64,000 nt of DNA, taken from NCBI GenBank assembly GCA_018524345.1, contig JADQAZ010000002.1:1116001-1180000 (forward strand), read 5' to 3'. Made by a program: the position numbers and the translations under genes. This document shows, one piece after another, positions 63,305-64,000 of this stretch. The first letter of the stretch is position 1. Every line of letters begins with the position of its first letter. Under the pieces are notes generated by a model. That model was not told where the DNA came from and ran no database searches. It saw only the letters and a list, made by a program, of their open reading frames with translations. Origin of the DNA: Harenicola maris. Its GTDB lineage: Bacteria; Pseudomonadota; Alphaproteobacteria; Rhodobacterales; Rhodobacteraceae.

Positions 63305-64000
63305 TTATACGTCCACGACAACCTTGCCGATTGCCTTGCCGCTGGAGAGGCGGTCATAGGCTGCACCGACCTCTTCAAGGGCAAACCGGGGATCATCCAC
63401 CACCGGTTTCAGGGCACCGCTATCAACCAGCTTTGCCAGTTCGGCGAGGATCGCACCGTGATCTGCACGGTCTTTGTCGTGCAGCATCGGGATCAGCATG
63501 AATACGACATGCAGCGAGGCACCCTTCAGGTGGGCGGGGGACAGGTCAAGCTCCGCCAGCGCGAGGGTGGTGGCCACGTGGCCGTTCAGGGCGACCGCGT
63601 TGAATGAGTTCGTCAGGTTGCCAGCGCCGACCGTATCCAGCACCGCATCAAAACCTGTGCCGCCTGTGTGTTTGGCGACATAGTCCTCGACGGTTTCCGC
63701 CTTGAAATCGATCGGTTCGGCGCCAAGGTCGCGCACAACGGAGAGGCGTTCATCGCCGCTGTCGGTGGCATAGACCTCCGCCCCCAGTGACCGCGCCAGT
63801 TGCACGCCGATGTGCCCGACGCCGCCGGAACCGCCATGGACAAGCACCTTCTGGCCTTTGCCAACGCCAGCGCGCTTGAGCCCCTCATAGGCGGTGATCC
63901 CGACCAGCGGGATCGCGGCCGCTTCGCGCATGGACAGGGACTGCGGCTTTTTCGCGATCAGCCGTGCATCCGCCGGCATGTATTCGGCCAGTGCGCCCTG
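63305..64000 (-). CDS. Zinc-binding dehydrogenase/NADPH:quinone reductase family (partial)
   Basis: The C-terminal 231 residues of a medium-chain reductase; the N-terminal part lies beyond the window edge. The nucleotide site is VLVHGGSGGVGHIGVQLARSLG, seen in parts, and PLVGITAYEGLKRAGVGKGQ precedes it. The end LSSGKAIGKVVVDV is typical. It is similar in type to the enzyme at 15431 but only distantly related. NADPH-dependent reduction of quinones or enones is likely. Confidence 0.88.
   Translation of the reverse strand, partial: QGALAEYMPADARLIAKKPQSLSMREAAAIPLVGITAYEGLKRAGVGKGQKVLVHGGSGGVGHIGVQLARSLGAEVYATDSGDERLSVVRDLGAEPIDFKAETVEDYVAKHTGGTGFDAVLDTVGAGNLTNSFNAVALNGHVATTLALAELDLSPAHLKGASLHVVFMLIPMLHDKDRADHGAILAELAKLVDSGALKPVVDDPRFALEEVGAAYDRLSSGKAIGKVVVDV

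Overview
The window looks like a chromosomal segment of a GC-rich alphaproteobacterium of the Rhodobacteraceae (Roseobacter/Rhodobacter type). The main reason is the gene string murA, DUF2948, hisD ... UPF0262, small tyrosine phosphatase, infA, maf, short RNase E/G, yacG, tRNA-Phe, which is a familiar order in that family. OpgG/OpgH glucan genes, a pst-phoU-phoB locus and a tripartite tricarboxylate transporter fit the same background. Family assignments come from motif recognition; no searches were run.

Layout. 1-4081: end of opgG, opgH, then three minus-strand genes (DoxX-like membrane protein, secreted esterase, Tat-exported rhodanese). 4082-9089: a 5-kb genomic island in the 3' end of tRNA-Thr(GGT), bounded by a 27-bp direct repeat, with a tyrosine integrase beside the tRNA, a serine recombinase and small unknown genes. 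9267-20885: core block murA to tRNA-Phe, interrupted between hisD and UPF0262 by an accessory segment (GIY-YIG protein, arsH, TetR regulator with a paired operator, quinone oxidoreductase, exported DUF4394 protein). 20840-49388: about 28.5 kb of lower-GC DNA made of two consecutive islands in the 3' end of tRNA-Phe(GAA), marked by three copies of the tRNA end (47 bp at 20840 and 35415, 19 bp at 49370). 50002-54824: pstSCAB-phoU and a phoB gene reduced to its DNA-binding domain. 54948-64000: ArsR-ArsC fusion, then a LysR regulator divergent from tctCBA, a CoA transferase and a CitE-like lyase, then a 2OG-Fe(II) oxygenase and a partial quinone reductase.

The two tRNA-Phe islands act as a defence region. 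The left one (20.9-35.4 kb) has a DUF262 protein overlapping a HEPN-motif protein, a NaeI-type restriction enzyme with a C5 methyltransferase, replication-type genes (RepA-like ATPase, RepB-like primase, two AlpA-like regulators), an integrase and a helicase IV-like gene broken by a one-base frameshift. The right one (35.5-49.4 kb) has a 1.6-thousand-residue single-chain restriction-modification protein (type ISP-like) in a tight operon with an SMC-like ATPase and an HNH nuclease. This three-gene operon is the best candidate in the window for an undescribed composite defence system. The same island has a serine recombinase with a possible recombination site, an IS66 relic, a cluster of CCCGCA/TGCGGG motifs, and a large replication-type ATPase whose ribosome binding site lies in a hairpin with a competing upstream partner.

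Around the islands, the pst locus is likely phosphate-controlled through a possible PHO box, and the tct operon probably imports an organic acid, activates it to a CoA ester and cleaves it.
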